NCBI RefSeq assembly: GCF_001945445.1
Contig: NZ_MSXW01000058.1
Coordinates: 124,001-188,000, forward strand
From: Pseudomonas sp. PA27(2017)
GTDB taxonomy: Bacteria > Pseudomonadota > Gammaproteobacteria > Pseudomonadales > Pseudomonadaceae
DNA: 64,000 bases
Reading direction: 5' to 3'
The notes under the pieces were generated by a model. That model was given only the letters and a program-made list of their open reading frames with translations. It did not search any database and was not told the origin of the DNA. The translations under genes were made by a program, and so were the position numbers. Every line of letters starts with the position of its first letter. Within the stretch, counting starts at the first letter, position 1. Positions 44,698 to 54,656 of the stretch are shown here, in pieces.

Positions 44698-45135
44698 ATG
44701 CCATTGCGCCCGCTTGCCCCGCTCTGCCTAGTCGCCCTGCTCGCCGCCTGCGCCGGGGAAACGCCGCCACCCGCTCCACCCGCCCCACCAGCGGTCGAGA
44801 GCGAGCAACCGGCGCCGACGCCGGCTCATCTGCGCGAACTCACCGGCACCCTGCTCGACGTGCCCGCCGGCGCCGATGTGGAGCTGGCCCTGCTGACCAT
44901 CAGCGACCGCGGTCTGCCGCACAAGCTGCTTGGCAACATCCAGTTGCGTGGCACCGGCGCGCCCCTGCCGTTTCGCCTGCAGTTCAACCCGGAGAATTTC
45001 CATCAGGGCATTCGCGTCGAGCTACGTGGCCGTGTGCATCAATCCGGCAAGCTGGTGCTGCACATGCCGAGCCAGCTGATCCGCGAGCCGCAAAGCCAGG
45101 CCCTCGGCGAAGTCCGCGTGACCCCGGCGCTGTGA
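44698..45135 (+). CDS. YbaY-family lipoprotein
   Basis: A 145-residue lipoprotein. A short signal with lipobox LLAACAG (cysteine at residue 18) is followed by a Pro/Ala-rich linker and a YbaY-type beta domain (TGTLLDVPAGADVELALLTISDRG; IRVELRGRVHQSGKLV). Function unknown; it should sit in the envelope. Its stop overlaps the next start as GTGA, so the methyltransferase is translated by coupling. Confidence 0.8.
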   Translation: MPLRPLAPLCLVALLAACAGETPPPAPPAPPAVESEQPAPTPAHLRELTGTLLDVPAGADVELALLTISDRGLPHKLLGNIQLRGTGAPLPFRLQFNPENFHQGIRVELRGRVHQSGKLVLHMPSQLIREPQSQALGEVRVTPAL

Positions 45136-45785
45136 CGCCACCGCCAGACCTGCAGGCCGCTCTGGGCGAACTGCTCGGCGATGCTCGGCTGACCGCTACA
45201 ACTCTGCCAGGCACTGACCTGCGCCTGTGGCTGATCGACCCGGCGAACATGGATCGCTGCTTCAGCCCCGAGGAAACCCGGCGCATTCTCGAAGAACCGC
45301 CGTACTGGTGCTTCTGCTGGGCCAGTGGCCTGGTGCTGGTCGACTGGCTGGCGCGCCACCCCGAGTGGGTGCGAGGCAAGCGAGTGCTCGACCTCGGCAC
45401 CGGCTCCGGCGTGGCCGCCATCGCCGCCGCCCGAGCGGGCGCTGCCCAGGTAGTGGCCTGCGACCTGGATCCCCTGGCGCTGGCGGCCTGCCGCGCCAAC
45501 GCGGCGCTCAATGGCGTGGGATTGGCCTATTCGAGCGACCTGTACAGCGAACCCCGCGACTACGACCTGGCGATCGTCGCCGACGTGCTCTACGACCGCA
45601 GCAACCTGCCGCTGCTCGACCGGGTGCTCGAGCACGCCCGCGAGGTACTGGTGGCCGATTCCCGGGTACGCGACTTCAGCCACCCGCGCTACCGGCGCAT
45701 CGCCGGGCTGGAGGGCTGCACCTGGCCCGACCTGGCAGAGCCGGAAACCTTCCGCCACGTCAGCCTGTATCACGGGGCCTTGTAG
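45132..45785 (+). CDS. Class I SAM-dependent methyltransferase (ETFB/PrmA-like)
   Basis: A 217-residue methyltransferase. SAM motif I is VLDLGTGSGVAAIAAARAG near residue 78, followed by VACDLDPLALAACRANAALNG; DLAIVADVLYDRSNL is the active-site region. The closest recognised group is the lysine methyltransferases of ETFB or PrmA type; the actual protein substrate is unknown. Start is GTG, overlapping the lipoprotein stop. Confidence 0.82.
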   Translation: MTPPPDLQAALGELLGDARLTATTLPGTDLRLWLIDPANMDRCFSPEETRRILEEPPYWCFCWASGLVLVDWLARHPEWVRGKRVLDLGTGSGVAAIAAARAGAAQVVACDLDPLALAACRANAALNGVGLAYSSDLYSEPRDYDLAIVADVLYDRSNLPLLDRVLEHAREVLVADSRVRDFSHPRYRRIAGLEGCTWPDLAEPETFRHVSLYHGAL

Positions 45786-45844
45786 CCTTGCGGCGGCGCC
45801 CACATTTATAGTCACACCACTTTTCGCGCGGACAGAGACCGACC

Positions 45845-46717
45845 ATGAGCGACACCCCCTACATCTTCGATATCAATGGCGCCGCCCAGTTCGAGCAACT
45901 GGTGATCGAGAACTCGTTCAACAAGCCGGTGCTCGTCGACTTCTGGGCCGAATGGTGCGCACCCTGCAAGGCGCTGATGCCGGTACTGGCGCAGATCACC
46001 GAGGGCTACGCGGGCGAGCTGCTGCTGGCCAAGGTCAACTGCGACGTCGAGCAGGACATCGTCGCGCGCTTCGGCATTCGCAGCCTGCCGACCGTGGTGC
46101 TGTTCAAGAACGGCCAGCCGGTCGACGGCTTCCAGGGTGCCCAGCCGGAGTCGGCGATTCGCGCCCTGCTGCAGCCCCATGTCGCCGAGCCACCGGCGCC
46201 CCAGGCCGACCTGATGGAAGTGGCCCAGGCGGCCTTCGCCGACGGCCGCATCGGTGAAGCCGAAGCCGCGCTCAAGGAATTGCTGACGGAAAACAACGAG
46301 AACGCCGCCGCGCTGATTCTCTACGCCCGCTGCGTGGCCGAACGGGGTGAACTGAACGAGGCCGAGCAGGTGCTGGGTGCCGTGAAAGGTGATGAGCACA
46401 AGCAGGCACTCGCCGGTGCCCGCGCGCAGATCACCTTCCTGCGCCAGGCCGCCGACCTGCCGGACGCCGCCACCCTGAAAAGCCGCCTGGCGCAGAACGG
46501 CGAGGACGACGAAGCGGCTTATCAGCTGGCCATCCAGCAACTCGCCCGCCAGCAATACGAGCCGGCGCTGGACGGCCTGCTGAAGTTGTTCGTGCGCAAT
46601 CGCAATTACGCCGACGGCCTGCCGCACAAGACCCTGCTGCAAGTGTTCGACCTGCTCGGCAACGACAATCCGCTGGTCACCACCTACCGCCGCCGGGTCT
46701 ACCAGGCGTTGTATTGA
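45845..46717 (+). CDS. cnoX: Co-chaperone CnoX/YbbN (thioredoxin-TPR protein)
   Basis: A 290-residue protein with an N-terminal thioredoxin domain (residues about 8-110) carrying a WCAPC active site at residues 37-41, and a C-terminal TPR-like helical region (residues about 125-290, EVAQAAFADGRIGEAEAALKEL). CnoX-type holdases protect proteins from oxidative unfolding and hand them to GroEL. The E. coli form, as I recall, lacks the first cysteine, so this one may keep redox activity. ATG at 45845; it is about 60 bases after the methyltransferase. Position like PA4061. Confidence 0.88.
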   Translation: MSDTPYIFDINGAAQFEQLVIENSFNKPVLVDFWAEWCAPCKALMPVLAQITEGYAGELLLAKVNCDVEQDIVARFGIRSLPTVVLFKNGQPVDGFQGAQPESAIRALLQPHVAEPPAPQADLMEVAQAAFADGRIGEAEAALKELLTENNENAAALILYARCVAERGELNEAEQVLGAVKGDEHKQALAGARAQITFLRQAADLPDAATLKSRLAQNGEDDEAAYQLAIQQLARQQYEPALDGLLKLFVRNRNYADGLPHKTLLQVFDLLGNDNPLVTTYRRRVYQALY

Positions 46718-46742
46718 GTCTTTTAACCGTGCCCCGCTGATA

Positions 46743-46841
46743 TAGCCTGGCGTTTAGCGCAGCGATACCCAGGGCACCTATCAGCACGTAGCCTGGGTGA
46801 GAGCCATTTTCCCGGATATCGCTGCGCTCAACCGCGGGCTA
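46743..46841. repeat. REP-like palindrome with an inner insertion
   Basis: TAGCGCAGCGATACCC at 46755 pairs with GGATATCGCTGCGCTCAA near 46813-46830, ending in GGGCTA. It matches the hairpin at 23835-23905 but carries an extra about 25 bases, including GTAGCCTGGGT, in the middle. It lies between two converging genes. Confidence 0.75.
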
Positions 46842-46883
46842 CGGATGCAGCCCGTGCCGTGCGTGAACACGGTACTTGCCGCC

Positions 46884-47249
46884 TCAACCCGAGGCCTCTG
46901 GCTGCCCAACCCAGCAATAAACCGGCGCATCGGCGCCGGTTTCCATGCGCACCTGATCACAATGGCGCAGGCGAACCAGCAGGCGCTTGCCCGCCACTTC
47001 ACCGCCGGCCAGCGCAGCCAGTTGCGCCATGAGCTGCGGCCCCTCGATACGCCCTGCACGGCGTAACAACTCCAGCACCGTCTGCCACTGGCCATCCTGA
47101 TCCGCCTGGGCCGGGGCTGACGCCACCGTCGTCGGCACCTGCGCTGCAGGCACCGTCACCGCCCCTGCCAGCTGCGCCCAATCCTGCGGATCCAGTTCCA
47201 CCGTCAGGTCCACCGGCCAATCGCCGATCCGCCCGCGAATACGCACCAT
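46884..47249 (-). CDS. Hypothetical protein (PA4062-like)
   Basis: A 121-residue protein I do not recognise as a named domain. The N-terminal part (MVRIRGRIGDWPVDLTVELDPQDW) looks like a small beta unit; a Pro/Ala/Gln linker follows, and the C-terminal half (LLRRAGRIEGPQLMAQLAALAGG; RLLVRLRHCDQV) looks like a winged-helix-type fold. ATG at 47249 has GGAGG upstream. It is divergent from the zinc-linked His-rich gene, with which it shares a 129-base promoter region. Confidence 0.7.
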   Translation of the reverse strand: MVRIRGRIGDWPVDLTVELDPQDWAQLAGAVTVPAAQVPTTVASAPAQADQDGQWQTVLELLRRAGRIEGPQLMAQLAALAGGEVAGKRLLVRLRHCDQVRMETGADAPVYCWVGQPEASG

Positions 47250-47328
47250 GCCTACCTCCACCTAATCGATGCGCCATGCTCCCACGGGCGGGCAGGCAAA
47301 CCAAGCCGCTCTACCACCACGCATAAAT

Positions 47329-47345
47329 TTGTTATAACGTATCAA
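47329..47345 (+). promoter_or_regulatory. Possible Zur box upstream of zrgA-like gene
   Basis: TTGTTATAACGTATCAA has partial dyad symmetry and resembles the Pseudomonas Zur operator core GTTATANNATAAC. It lies 34 bases before the start of a His-rich, probably zinc-responsive gene. Match is imperfect in the right arm. Confidence 0.45.
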
Positions 47346-47378
47346 TCCATTCCAGCACTCACCCGACCGGAGCTTCCC

Positions 47379-47972
<594 letters not shown>

Positions 47973-47980
47973 CCGACCAC

Positions 47981-48008
47981 GCAGATGCCGCCACAAGGCG
48001 GCATCTGC
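47981..48008. terminator. Hairpin after zrgA
   Basis: A perfect 12-bp stem GCAGATGCCGCC / GGCGGCATCTGC with loop ACAA lies nine bases after the stop. A T-tract is weak. It may attenuate read-through into the ABC genes. Confidence 0.6.
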
Positions 48009-48100
48009 CGTTACACACGTTCGGCAACACCCTCTGGCTCAGCATTTCGTGGCCATGACTGGCACACTTGCTGCCTTTCCCTCCAGCGCCAGCAGTCCCC

Positions 48101-48808
48101 ATGACCACAGCACTGATCGAACTCACTGACCTCGGCTTCGCCTGGCCCGGCCAGGACGAGCTTCTGGACATCCCCCATTTTCACCTGCAACGCGGCGAGA
48201 CCCTGTTTCTCAAGGGCCCCAGCGGCAGCGGCAAGACCACCCTGCTCGGCCTGCTCGGCGGCGTACAGAAACCTGGCCGCGGCACCATTCGCCTGCTGGG
48301 CGAAGACCTCGCCACGCTCTCGGCGGCGCGTCGGGATCGCTTTCGCGTCGACCACACCGGCTACATCTTCCAACAGTTCAACCTGCTGCCATTCCTGAGC
48401 GTGCGCGACAACGTCGAGCTGCCGTGCCGCTTTTCCCGCCTGCGGGCCGAGCGCGCCGCCCAGCGCTACGGCAGCGTCGACCAGGCCGCCGGCAAGCTGC
48501 TGGAGCACCTGGGGCTGCGCCCGGAATTGCTCGAACGGCGCGCCGACTCGCTGTCCATCGGCCAGCAACAACGCGTCGCCGCCGCCCGCGCGCTGATCGG
48601 CCAACCGGAGCTGGTGATCGCCGACGAGCCGACTTCGGCGCTGGATGCCGATGCCCGTCAGGCGTTCCTCGAGCTGCTGTTCGGCGAATGCCGCGACGTC
48701 GGCGCCAGCCTGTTGTTCGTCAGCCATGACCAAAGCCTGGCCGCACTGTTCGACCGCAGCCTGTCGCTGGGTGAACTCAACCGCGCCAGCAAACCCCAGG
48801 AGGTCTGA
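48101..48808 (+). CDS. ABC transporter ATPase, LolD/MacB type
   Basis: A 235-residue ATPase with Walker A GPSGSGKTT near residue 39, Q-loop FQQFNLLPFLS, signature LSIGQQQRVA and Walker B LVIADEPTSALD. It pairs with the FtsX-like permease that begins two bases after its stop. Systems of this type usually work on substrates in the periplasm. The neighbourhood of zrgA suggests a zinc-related role (like PA4064); not proven by sequence. Confidence 0.85.
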   Translation: MTTALIELTDLGFAWPGQDELLDIPHFHLQRGETLFLKGPSGSGKTTLLGLLGGVQKPGRGTIRLLGEDLATLSAARRDRFRVDHTGYIFQQFNLLPFLSVRDNVELPCRFSRLRAERAAQRYGSVDQAAGKLLEHLGLRPELLERRADSLSIGQQQRVAAARALIGQPELVIADEPTSALDADARQAFLELLFGECRDVGASLLFVSHDQSLAALFDRSLSLGELNRASKPQEV

Positions 48809-48809
48809 G

Positions 48810-50072
48810 GTGTTCCTGTTACGACTCGCCCTGGCCAGCCTGGCCAACCGCCGTTTTACCGCCCTGCTCACGGTATTCGCCATCGCCCTGTCGGTGTGCC
48901 TGCTGCTCGCGGTGGAGCGGGTGCGCACCGAAGCGCGTGCCAGCTTCGCCAACACCATCAGCGGCACCGACCTGATCGTCGGCGCCCGCTCCGGCAGCGT
49001 CAACCTGCTGCTCTACTCGGTGTTCCGCATCGGCAACGCCACCAACAACATCCGCTGGGACAGCTTCGAGAAACTCGCCGCGCATCGCCAGGTCGACTGG
49101 GCGATCCCCATTTCCCTGGGCGACTCGCACCGCGGCTATCGGGTGATGGGCACCAACGAGGGCTACTTCGACCATTACCATTACGGCCGCGGGCAATCCC
49201 TTCAGCTGGCCCAGGGCGAGCGCTTTCACGACCTGTTCGACGTGGTGCTCGGCGCCGAGGTGGCCGAGGCGCTGAACTACAAGCTCGGCGACAAACTGGT
49301 GCTGTCCCACGGTGTGGCGACGGTCAGCCTGCAGCAGCACGACGACAAGCCGTTCGTGGTCAGCGGAATTCTGGCCCGTACCGGCACCCCGGTGGATCGC
49401 ACCCTGCACATTTCCCTGGAAGGCATGGAAGCGCTGCACGTCGACTGGCAGAACGGCGTACCCGCCCGCGGCGCCGGCAAGGTCAGCGCCGAACAGGCGC
49501 GGCACATGGATCTGCAGCCCAAGGCGATCACCGCGGCGATGCTCGGCCTGAAGAGCAAGATCGCCACCTTCGCCGTGCAGCGCGAGGTCAACGAATATCG
49601 CGGCGAGCCGTTGCTGGCGATTCTCCCCGGTGTCGCCCTGCAGGAGCTGTGGAGCCTGATGGGCACGGCGGAAAAGGCGCTGTTCGTGGTCTCGCTGTTC
49701 GTGGTGCTGACCGGGCTGATCGGCATGCTCACGGCGATTCTCACCAGCCTCAACGAGCGTCGCCGGGAGATGGCCATCCTCCGTTCGGTCGGCGCGCGGC
49801 CCTGGCACGTCGCCAGCCTGCTGGTTCTCGAGGCGTTCTCACTGGCGGTGGCTGGCGTGGTGGCCGGCACGGCGCTGCTGTATGCCGGCATCGCCGGTGC
49901 GCAAGGCTACGTGCAGGCCAACTATGGCCTGTATTTGCCGCTCAGCGCACCAACGCCCTATGAGTGGACACTGCTTGGCGCTATTCTGGCGGCCGCCCTG
50001 CTGATGGGCTGCGTGCCGGCCTGGCGCGCGTATCGGCAGTCGTTAGCGGATGGGCTCTCCATTCGACTGTGA
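48810..50072 (+). CDS. FtsX-like permease, MacB type
   Basis: A 420-residue inner-membrane permease. The N-terminal helix (residues about 15-38) is followed by a large periplasmic MacB_PCD domain (TISGTDLIVGARSGSVNLLLYSVFRIGNATNNIRW) and three C-terminal helices (KALFVVSLFVVLTGLIGMLTAIL). GTG start at 48810 follows the ATPase stop by one base, with AGGAGG upstream. Together with the ATPase it forms a type VII ABC system like PA4065-PA4064. Confidence 0.85.
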   Translation: MFLLRLALASLANRRFTALLTVFAIALSVCLLLAVERVRTEARASFANTISGTDLIVGARSGSVNLLLYSVFRIGNATNNIRWDSFEKLAAHRQVDWAIPISLGDSHRGYRVMGTNEGYFDHYHYGRGQSLQLAQGERFHDLFDVVLGAEVAEALNYKLGDKLVLSHGVATVSLQQHDDKPFVVSGILARTGTPVDRTLHISLEGMEALHVDWQNGVPARGAGKVSAEQARHMDLQPKAITAAMLGLKSKIATFAVQREVNEYRGEPLLAILPGVALQELWSLMGTAEKALFVVSLFVVLTGLIGMLTAILTSLNERRREMAILRSVGARPWHVASLLVLEAFSLAVAGVVAGTALLYAGIAGAQGYVQANYGLYLPLSAPTPYEWTLLGAILAAALLMGCVPAWRAYRQSLADGLSIRL

Positions 50073-50075
50073 CTG

Positions 50076-50109
50076 AACGAAGCCGGGCCAATCAGCCCGG
50101 CTTCGTTTT
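50076..50109 (+). terminator. Strong intrinsic terminator after the permease
   Basis: A 13-bp stem AACGAAGCCGGGC / GCCCGGCTTCGTT with a six-base loop is followed by TTTT. It lies immediately after the permease stop and before the DUF3299 gene. Confidence 0.82.
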
Positions 50110-50128
50110 CCAACCCGAAGGTAGTGTC

Positions 50129-50650
50129 ATGCGTCGCGCCCTGCTTACCGCTCTGCTCCTCACCCTGACCTCACCGCTCTGGGCTGCCGAATTGCGTACT
50201 CTGAACTGGCAGGAACTGATCCCCAAGGACGCACCGCCACAGGTGCCGCAGATGACGCCGATGCACGACATGTCGCAGTTGGGCGATGCCTTGTCCGAGG
50301 GCGGCGCGGCCTCGTTGCAGCAGTTCCCATCGGCGCCGGTGGTCAAGGAGATGGACGGCCAGAACGTCAAGATCCCCGGCTACATCGTACCGCTGGACGT
50401 CACCGAAGAAGGCCGCGTGACCGAGTTCCTGCTGGTGCCCTACTTCGGCGCCTGCATCCATGTGCCGCCACCGCCGTCCAACCAGATCATCCACGTCAAC
50501 ACCGAACTGGGCGTGCTGCTCGACGCGCTGTACCAGCCCTTCTGGGTCGAAGGCCCGCTCAAGGTCGAGCACAGCAGCAGCGAACTGGCCGAGGTCGGCT
50601 ATCAGCTGGCGGCGGACAAAATCTATCCCTACGAACTACCGGCCAATTAG
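50129..50650 (+). CDS. DUF3299 periplasmic protein
   Basis: A 173-residue exported protein: signal peptide (residues 1-20, ALLTALLLTLTSPLWAAEL) and a DUF3299 core with KIPGYIVPLDVTEEG, LLVPYFGACIHVPPPPSNQI and KVEHSSSELAEVGYQL. The conserved cysteine-histidine pair could bind metal. Function is unknown, but it is next to the zrgA/ABC genes as PA4066 is in PAO1. ATG at 50129; TAG stop overlaps the start of a palindromic repeat. A terminator separates it from the permease, so it may need its own promoter. Confidence 0.82.
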   Translation: MRRALLTALLLTLTSPLWAAELRTLNWQELIPKDAPPQVPQMTPMHDMSQLGDALSEGGAASLQQFPSAPVVKEMDGQNVKIPGYIVPLDVTEEGRVTEFLLVPYFGACIHVPPPPSNQIIHVNTELGVLLDALYQPFWVEGPLKVEHSSSELAEVGYQLAADKIYPYELPAN

Positions 50651-50713
50651 GGTCTGTTGACGCTTCAGCACGGGCCCGGCCCTACGGGTTGCGCTGAAGC
50701 ATCGACAGACCCT
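50649..50713. repeat. 65-bp hairpin repeat with AGGGTCTGT ends
   Basis: Arms of about 21 bases (starting AGGGTCTGTTGACG and ending CATCGACAGACCCT) pair with two mismatches. The end sequence AGGGTCTGT equals that of the 349-bp element at 17.5 kb. The TAG stop of the DUF3299 gene is the first part of it. Confidence 0.8.
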
Positions 50714-50752
50714 GCATCGCGACAAACCGTCGCACCCTTGCTTAGCCAGCTA

Positions 50753-50766
50753 TTGAGCTGAGTCAA
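50753..50766. promoter_or_regulatory. Probable ANR (FNR-type) box upstream of oprG
   Basis: TTGAGCTGAGTCAA keeps the TTGA-N6-TCAA arms and spacing of the FNR/ANR site (TTGATNNNNATCAA). OprG in P. aeruginosa is induced by low oxygen through Anr, so this fits. It lies about 70 bases before the start codon. Confidence 0.55.
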
Positions 50767-50835
50767 CAGGCGCTTCACCCAGCGCCTTACCCTGACGCCA
50801 TCCGAGATGATTCGAATGACCGTTAGGAGCTCACC

Positions 50836-51528
50836 ATGTACAAGTCGCTGTTCTCTGCCTCGCTGATCGCCCTGGCGCTGGCGGCCCCCGTTGCCCAGGC
50901 GCACCAGGCCGGTGACATCCTCGTGCGCGCCGGCGCCATCACCGTCAACCCCGAGGCGGACAGCTCCTCGGTCAAGGTCGACCGCGGCGGCCTGGCGGGC
51001 ACCGACCTGGGCGGCAAGGCGACCATGAGCAGCGACACCCAGCTAGGCCTGAACTTCGCCTACATGCTGACCGACCACCTGGGCGTCGAACTGCTCGCCG
51101 CCACGCCGTTCGAGCATGACGTGAAGATCAAGGGCACCGTGCTGGACGCCGCCAACGGCAAGCTCGGTACCCTCAAGCACCTGCCGCCGACCCTGAGCCT
51201 GGTGTACTACCCGCTCGACGCCAAGTCGGCCTTCCAGCCCTACGTCGGCGGCGGCATCAACTACACCTGGATCTACGACGAACACGTGGGCAGCGGCGCC
51301 TCGTCAGCCGGTTTCGACAACTTCCGCGCCAAGAACTCCTGGGGCCTGGCCTGGCAGATCGGTGCCGACTACATGCTCACCGACAACCTGATGATCAACG
51401 CCCAGGCTCGCTACATCGACATCGACACCACCGCCTATGTGGACAACACCGCCCTGGGCGTGCGCGCCAAAGTCGACGTGGATGTCGATCCGTTCGTGTA
51501 CATGGTGGGGCTGGGTTACAAGTTCTAA
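50836..51528 (+). CDS. oprG: OmpW-family outer membrane protein OprG
   Basis: A 230-residue precursor: signal peptide (MYKSLFSASLIALALAAPVAQA) and an eight-stranded beta-barrel typical of OmpW/OprG, ending in the C-terminal phenylalanine signature (MVGLGYKF). The HQAGDILVRAGAITVNPEAD start and VGGGINYTWIYDE are family features. It forms a pore for small hydrophobic molecules; OprG's amino-acid uptake has been proposed. AGGAG precedes the ATG. Confidence 0.93.
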   Translation: MYKSLFSASLIALALAAPVAQAHQAGDILVRAGAITVNPEADSSSVKVDRGGLAGTDLGGKATMSSDTQLGLNFAYMLTDHLGVELLAATPFEHDVKIKGTVLDAANGKLGTLKHLPPTLSLVYYPLDAKSAFQPYVGGGINYTWIYDEHVGSGASSAGFDNFRAKNSWGLAWQIGADYMLTDNLMINAQARYIDIDTTAYVDNTALGVRAKVDVDVDPFVYMVGLGYKF

Positions 51529-51577
51529 GGACAGCTGGAGACAGCTAGAAGGAGTGGGCTGACAGCGATCTGCTTTT

Positions 51578-51602
51578 TGTGGGGCCATGCACGCTCCCAC
51601 AG
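51578..51602. repeat. Short REP palindrome
   Basis: TTGTGGGGCCATGCACGCTCCCACAG carries the TGTGGG / CCCACA arms of the Pseudomonas REP family between oprG and the epimerase gene. Confidence 0.5.
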
Positions 51603-51633
51603 GAACAGCGTTTAGTCCGCTGGCCACTCGAAC

Positions 51634-51662
51634 GCAAAAAGCCGGCATTGCCGGCTTTTTGC
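51634..51662. terminator. Bidirectional intrinsic terminator
   Basis: A 13-bp stem GCAAAAAGCCGGC / GCCGGCTTTTTGC with a three-base loop and T-runs in both directions lies between the converging oprG and epimerase genes. Confidence 0.9.
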
Positions 51663-51680
51663 TGCCCGGCGATTAGCGCC

Positions 51681-52602
<922 letters not shown>

Positions 52603-52610
<8 letters not shown>

Positions 52611-53487
52611 GGCGGTAATAGTGCTCCAGCAGGCTCGGTAGGCCGGCACGCCAGGCGCGCGGCTTGACGCCGAAGGTGTGAAGGATCTTCTTGCACGCGA
52701 GTACGCCGTGCTGCGGCTCTTCCGAGGCATCGCCCCTGGCGGCGTGGGCCTGCCCGCAGATCTCTTCCAGCAGGTTCTGGCGCAGGTGCCGGGCCTCGCT
52801 GAGCATCGCCTGGCCCAGCGCCAACGCCGTGGTCGCCTCGTGGCCGCCGTAATGATAGGTGCCCCACAGCGGCGCGGCGCAGTCGAGCTGCTTGAGGACG
52901 GCGAGAATCACTCGCGCGGCATCGTCCACCGGCGTCGGGTTGCCACGTCGGTCGTCGGCCAGGTACAGCGCCTTGTCACGCTCGGCGCGCACCAGAAAGC
53001 GTGCCAGCAGGCCGTCCGGGCTGTCATCGAGGATCCAGCCGAAGCGCAGCAGCACATGACGCGGGCACAAGGCGCGCACGCTCTGCTCCATGCGCACCAG
53101 CACCTGGCCGCGCATGCTCAGCGGCTGGGTTTCGTCCTTCTCGTTGTAGGCGGTCGCCCGGGCGCCATCGAACACCCGGTAACTGGACGGCTGCAGCAGG
53201 CGAATATCGTGATGCTGGCAGAGCTCGGCCAGGCGCTCGACGGCACGCTCCTGAGCGGCGAAACGCTCTTCGCTGACCTTGGAGGCCTGAAACCAGTCGA
53301 AATAATAGGCGAGGTTGATCACCGCATCAGGGCGGGTATCGTCGACCAACTGAGTGAGGCTGGCGGCATCCCAACCCTGGGCCGGCGGGCGCGGGGCGAG
53401 GAAACCGATATCTTCTTCGGCCCCCAGGCGAATCAACGCCCGACCCAGCGTACTGCCACCACCCAGCAACAACAGGCGCATGCGCAT
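52603..53487 (-). CDS. RmlD-like sugar-nucleotide reductase/substrate-binding protein
   Basis: A 294-residue Rossmann protein with the N-terminal nucleotide motif LLLLGGGSTLGRALIRLG and a PSSYRVFDGARAT segment typical of the RmlD family (TDP-4-dehydrorhamnose reductase). The YxxxK catalytic motif I expect is not obvious, so catalysis is uncertain. The start could be 53487 or the ATG at 53481. It is co-translated with the epimerase downstream. Confidence 0.68.
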
Positions 53488-53732
53488 AACGAAACTAGAA
53501 GCTCCACAATCAGATTTGAGCCGACGCCCGGCAACGGTGCCTGGGTAATCGACTCTTGGCAGAGCCCGAACGGTTCAGCCCCATGGCCTGCATTTTGCTG
53601 TTTTTACCCCGCGGCGTCACCACCGGGCTTCATCTTGACGCACCAGGGCCCGGCGAAGGCACGCTGCGGGCAACCCTGCGGCGCGATGTGGGTCTGAATG
53701 GCGAGCCGATAGAGAAGCGAAGGAAGAGAAAC

Positions 53733-54080
53733 GTGAGAAAACTGCTGTTCCTGGCCTGCTGTGCGGTACTCGCCTACGGCCTGTTTCGCCCCGAGCCACC
53801 ACCCGACCTGTTCGACGAGTCGGACAAGTTCCTCCATCTGATCGCCTTCGGCGGCCTGTCTCTGGTTACCCGTATCGCTTTTCCCAGCATGCCCGGCTGG
53901 CTGCTATGGCCGCTGCTGTACATCCAGGCGCCCCTGCTGGAATGGTTGCAGCATGTGATCCAGCCGGTACGCGAGTTCAGCCCGCTGGACGTACTGGCCA
54001 ACCTCTGCGGCATCAGCCTGGCGCTGGTGCTGTGGATCTGCCAGGGCCTGCTGCGCAAGCGCCTCTTCAAGCCGGCCTGA
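53733..54080 (+). CDS. VanZ-like family membrane protein
   Basis: A 115-residue protein with three or four hydrophobic segments (KLLFLACCAVLAYGLF; LLWPLLYIQAPLLEWL; CGISLALVLWICQGLL) and the conserved SDKFLHLIAFGGLSL pattern of VanZ-like proteins. Function unknown. Start GTG at 53733 has AAGGAAGAG upstream; the frame from 53556 continues through DNA without support. Confidence 0.72.
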   Translation: MRKLLFLACCAVLAYGLFRPEPPPDLFDESDKFLHLIAFGGLSLVTRIAFPSMPGWLLWPLLYIQAPLLEWLQHVIQPVREFSPLDVLANLCGISLALVLWICQGLLRKRLFKPA

Positions 54081-54101
54081 GCCGCGTTGGCAGAAATGAA
54101 A

Positions 54102-54122
54102 AGGCCCCGCAGTGCGGGGCCT
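54102..54122. terminator. Terminator between VanZ-like gene and ssb
   Basis: A perfect stem AGGCCCCGC / GCGGGGCCT with loop AGT; on the ssb strand it is followed by TTTTC. It serves the converging genes. Confidence 0.75.
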
Positions 54123-54140
54123 CTTGCAGTCAGCTGACGA

Positions 54141-54641
54141 TCAGAACGGAATGTCGTCGTCGAAGCTGTCGTAGTCCTGGGCGGGCTGCGGCTTCTGCTG
54201 CTGCGGCGCGGACTGGCGCGGCGCCTGCTGCTGCGGCTCGCGCTGCGGTGCCGGGCGCGACTGACGTGGAGCGGAATCACCACCACCGGCATTGTCCGGA
54301 CGACCGCCGAGCAGCTGCATGGTGCCCTGCATGTCGACGATGATCTCGGTGGTGTAGCGCTTCACGCCGTCCTTTTCCCACTCGCGGGTCTGCAGCTTGC
54401 CCTCGATGTACACCTGGGAGCCCTTGCGCAGGTACTCACCAGCGATCTCGGCGACCTTGCCGAACAGCGACACACGGTGCCACTCGGTTTTCTCGACACG
54501 CTGACCGGTCTGCTTGTCCGTCCACTGCTCGCTGGTGGCCAGGCTCAGGTTGGTCACGGCATTGCCGCTGGGCAGATAGCGCGTTTCCGGATCCTGTCCG
54601 CAGGTACCGACCAGAATGACTTTGTTAACCCCACGGGCCAT
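54141..54641 (-). CDS. ssb: Single-stranded DNA-binding protein
   Basis: A 166-residue SSB. The OB fold spans about residues 1-112 (ARGVNKVILVGTCGQDPETR; WHRVSLFGKVAEIAGEYLRKG). A Gln/Pro-rich linker follows, and the last residues DDDIPF are the protein-interaction tip. It covers single-stranded DNA in replication, repair and recombination. It follows the MFS gene by 15 bases on the same strand and is divergent from nothing close; the same order exists at PA4232-PA4233. Confidence 0.96.
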   Translation of the reverse strand: MARGVNKVILVGTCGQDPETRYLPSGNAVTNLSLATSEQWTDKQTGQRVEKTEWHRVSLFGKVAEIAGEYLRKGSQVYIEGKLQTREWEKDGVKRYTTEIIVDMQGTMQLLGGRPDNAGGGDSAPRQSRPAPQREPQQQAPRQSAPQQQKPQPAQDYDSFDDDIPF

Positions 54642-54656
54642 AACGCTCTCCTACTT

